From positions 1 to 7,260 of the forward strand of contig JAFZRK010000059.1 of the NCBI GenBank assembly GCA_017619905.1: 7,260 nt of DNA, read 5' to 3'. Source of the DNA: Bacillota bacterium (GTDB lineage Bacteria > Bacillota > Clostridia > Peptostreptococcales > Anaerovoracaceae). Shown piece after piece: positions 6,945 to 7,260 of this stretch. The translations under genes and the position numbers were made by a program. Each line of letters opens with the position of its first letter. Positions within the stretch are counted from its first letter, which is position 1. The notes beneath the pieces were generated by a model, which did not search any database, was not told the DNA's origin, and saw only the letters and a list, made by a program, of their open reading frames with translations.

Positions 6945-7260
6945 TTATCTCCAAATCTGGTGCTCCTTTACGGGCTGGTCGCAGTAAGCGCAGCGTATGG
7001 TGCCGTGTCTGTCGGTGTAGAATTCCTTGCGTATGCCGCGCTCGTGGGTGCAGACGCATCTGCTGTTGGTGCATGAGAGCGTGTCGTCCCTGAACAGTTT
7101 TTCGCCTTCAGGCGACATGTCCGTGTTGTCCGGGTGCTCCTTGCCTGCCAGGAGCTTGAGTATCAGCGCTTTGCGCATTATCTTGCCGTTGTAGGCCTGA
7201 GTGAAATATACGGCGCGCGGGTCGTCGTCGAAGTCCGTGCTTATCTCGTCCACGCGGGGC
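6945..7260 (-). CDS. pyrB: Aspartate carbamoyltransferase catalytic chain with PyrI-like zinc tail (C-terminal part only)
   Basis: The last 104 residues of a protein whose beginning lies beyond the right edge. The first half matches the end of PyrB, the enzyme that joins carbamoyl phosphate and aspartate in pyrimidine synthesis: PRVDEISTD (1-9), DPRAVYFTQA (13-22) and the helix NGKIMRKALILKLLAG (24-39). After about 20 residues comes a four-cysteine set, CTNSRC (63-68) and CAYC (90-93), a CX4C-X21-CX2C pattern like the zinc site of the regulatory chain PyrI (CX4C-X23-CX2C). The gap is too short for PyrI's nucleotide-binding allosteric domain. The ORF can be read from a GTG at 7253, but the preceding codons (Pro-Arg) continue the PyrB motif, so this is not the start. 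An extra Cys70 sits beside the first pair. The TAA is two bases before alr. Confidence 0.85.
   Translation of the reverse strand, partial: PRVDEISTDFDDDPRAVYFTQAYNGKIMRKALILKLLAGKEHPDNTDMSPEGEKLFRDDTLSCTNSRCVCTHERGIRKEFYTDRHGTIRCAYCDQPVKEHQIWR

Noticed and set aside
6184..6987. 267-codon open frame on the + strand opposite alr
   Set aside because: All alanine racemase catalytic motifs are on the - strand here; the + frame shows no motif.
6943..7074. 44-residue N-terminal extension of alanine racemase
   Set aside because: It is Arg/His/Gln-rich, overlaps the zinc tail of PyrB in another frame, and does not resemble the family; the ATG at 6942 has an SD and starts the fold.

Overview
The window is an ordinary-looking bacterial chromosome segment. 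It is GC-rich, densely coded, and has purine-rich Shine-Dalgarno (SD) sites and short intergenic gaps. The gene types suggest an anaerobic Bacillota/Clostridia-type organism: a copper ATPase with a C-terminal metal-binding domain, an MmdA-type carboxyltransferase, and an aspartate carbamoyltransferase with a zinc tail. This assignment is an inference and I would not name a genus. Isoleucine is often written ATA despite the high GC. I saw no mobile elements, tRNA or rRNA genes, CRISPR arrays or long repeats.

Left part (2-3014, + strand): the 3' two thirds of a Cu(I)-transporting P1B-ATPase (copA), whose last 69 codons form a separate CopZ-like HMA domain preceded by its own strong SD and ATG. 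After 33 bases comes a cytoplasmic SGNH/GDSL hydrolase, whose end overlaps by 29 bases the start of an MgtC/SapB-family membrane protein. No terminator is visible between these three genes, so they may be one transcript.

Middle (3007-5801): an NAD(P)-dependent epimerase-like gene on the - strand converges on mgtC with an 8-base overlap of the coding ends. A 183-base divergent region (3928-4110) carries a good promoter in each direction. Rightwards it drives a methylmalonyl-CoA decarboxylase alpha/propionyl-CoA carboxylase beta-type carboxyltransferase. That gene stands alone and ends at a strong hairpin terminator with T-rich tracts on both sides, which can serve both strands.

Right part (5833-7260, - strand): the 3' end of a pyrB-type aspartate carbamoyltransferase with a PyrI-like four-cysteine tail, followed after two bases by alanine racemase (alr). 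These two are almost certainly cotranscribed and end at the shared terminator.

No clearly new multi-gene system is visible. The best leads are the possible internal copZ start inside copA, the catalytic-chain/zinc-domain fusion without an allosteric domain in PyrB, and the orphan, single-gene carboxyltransferase with an N-terminal extension. There is no gene-free stretch longer than 300 bases.
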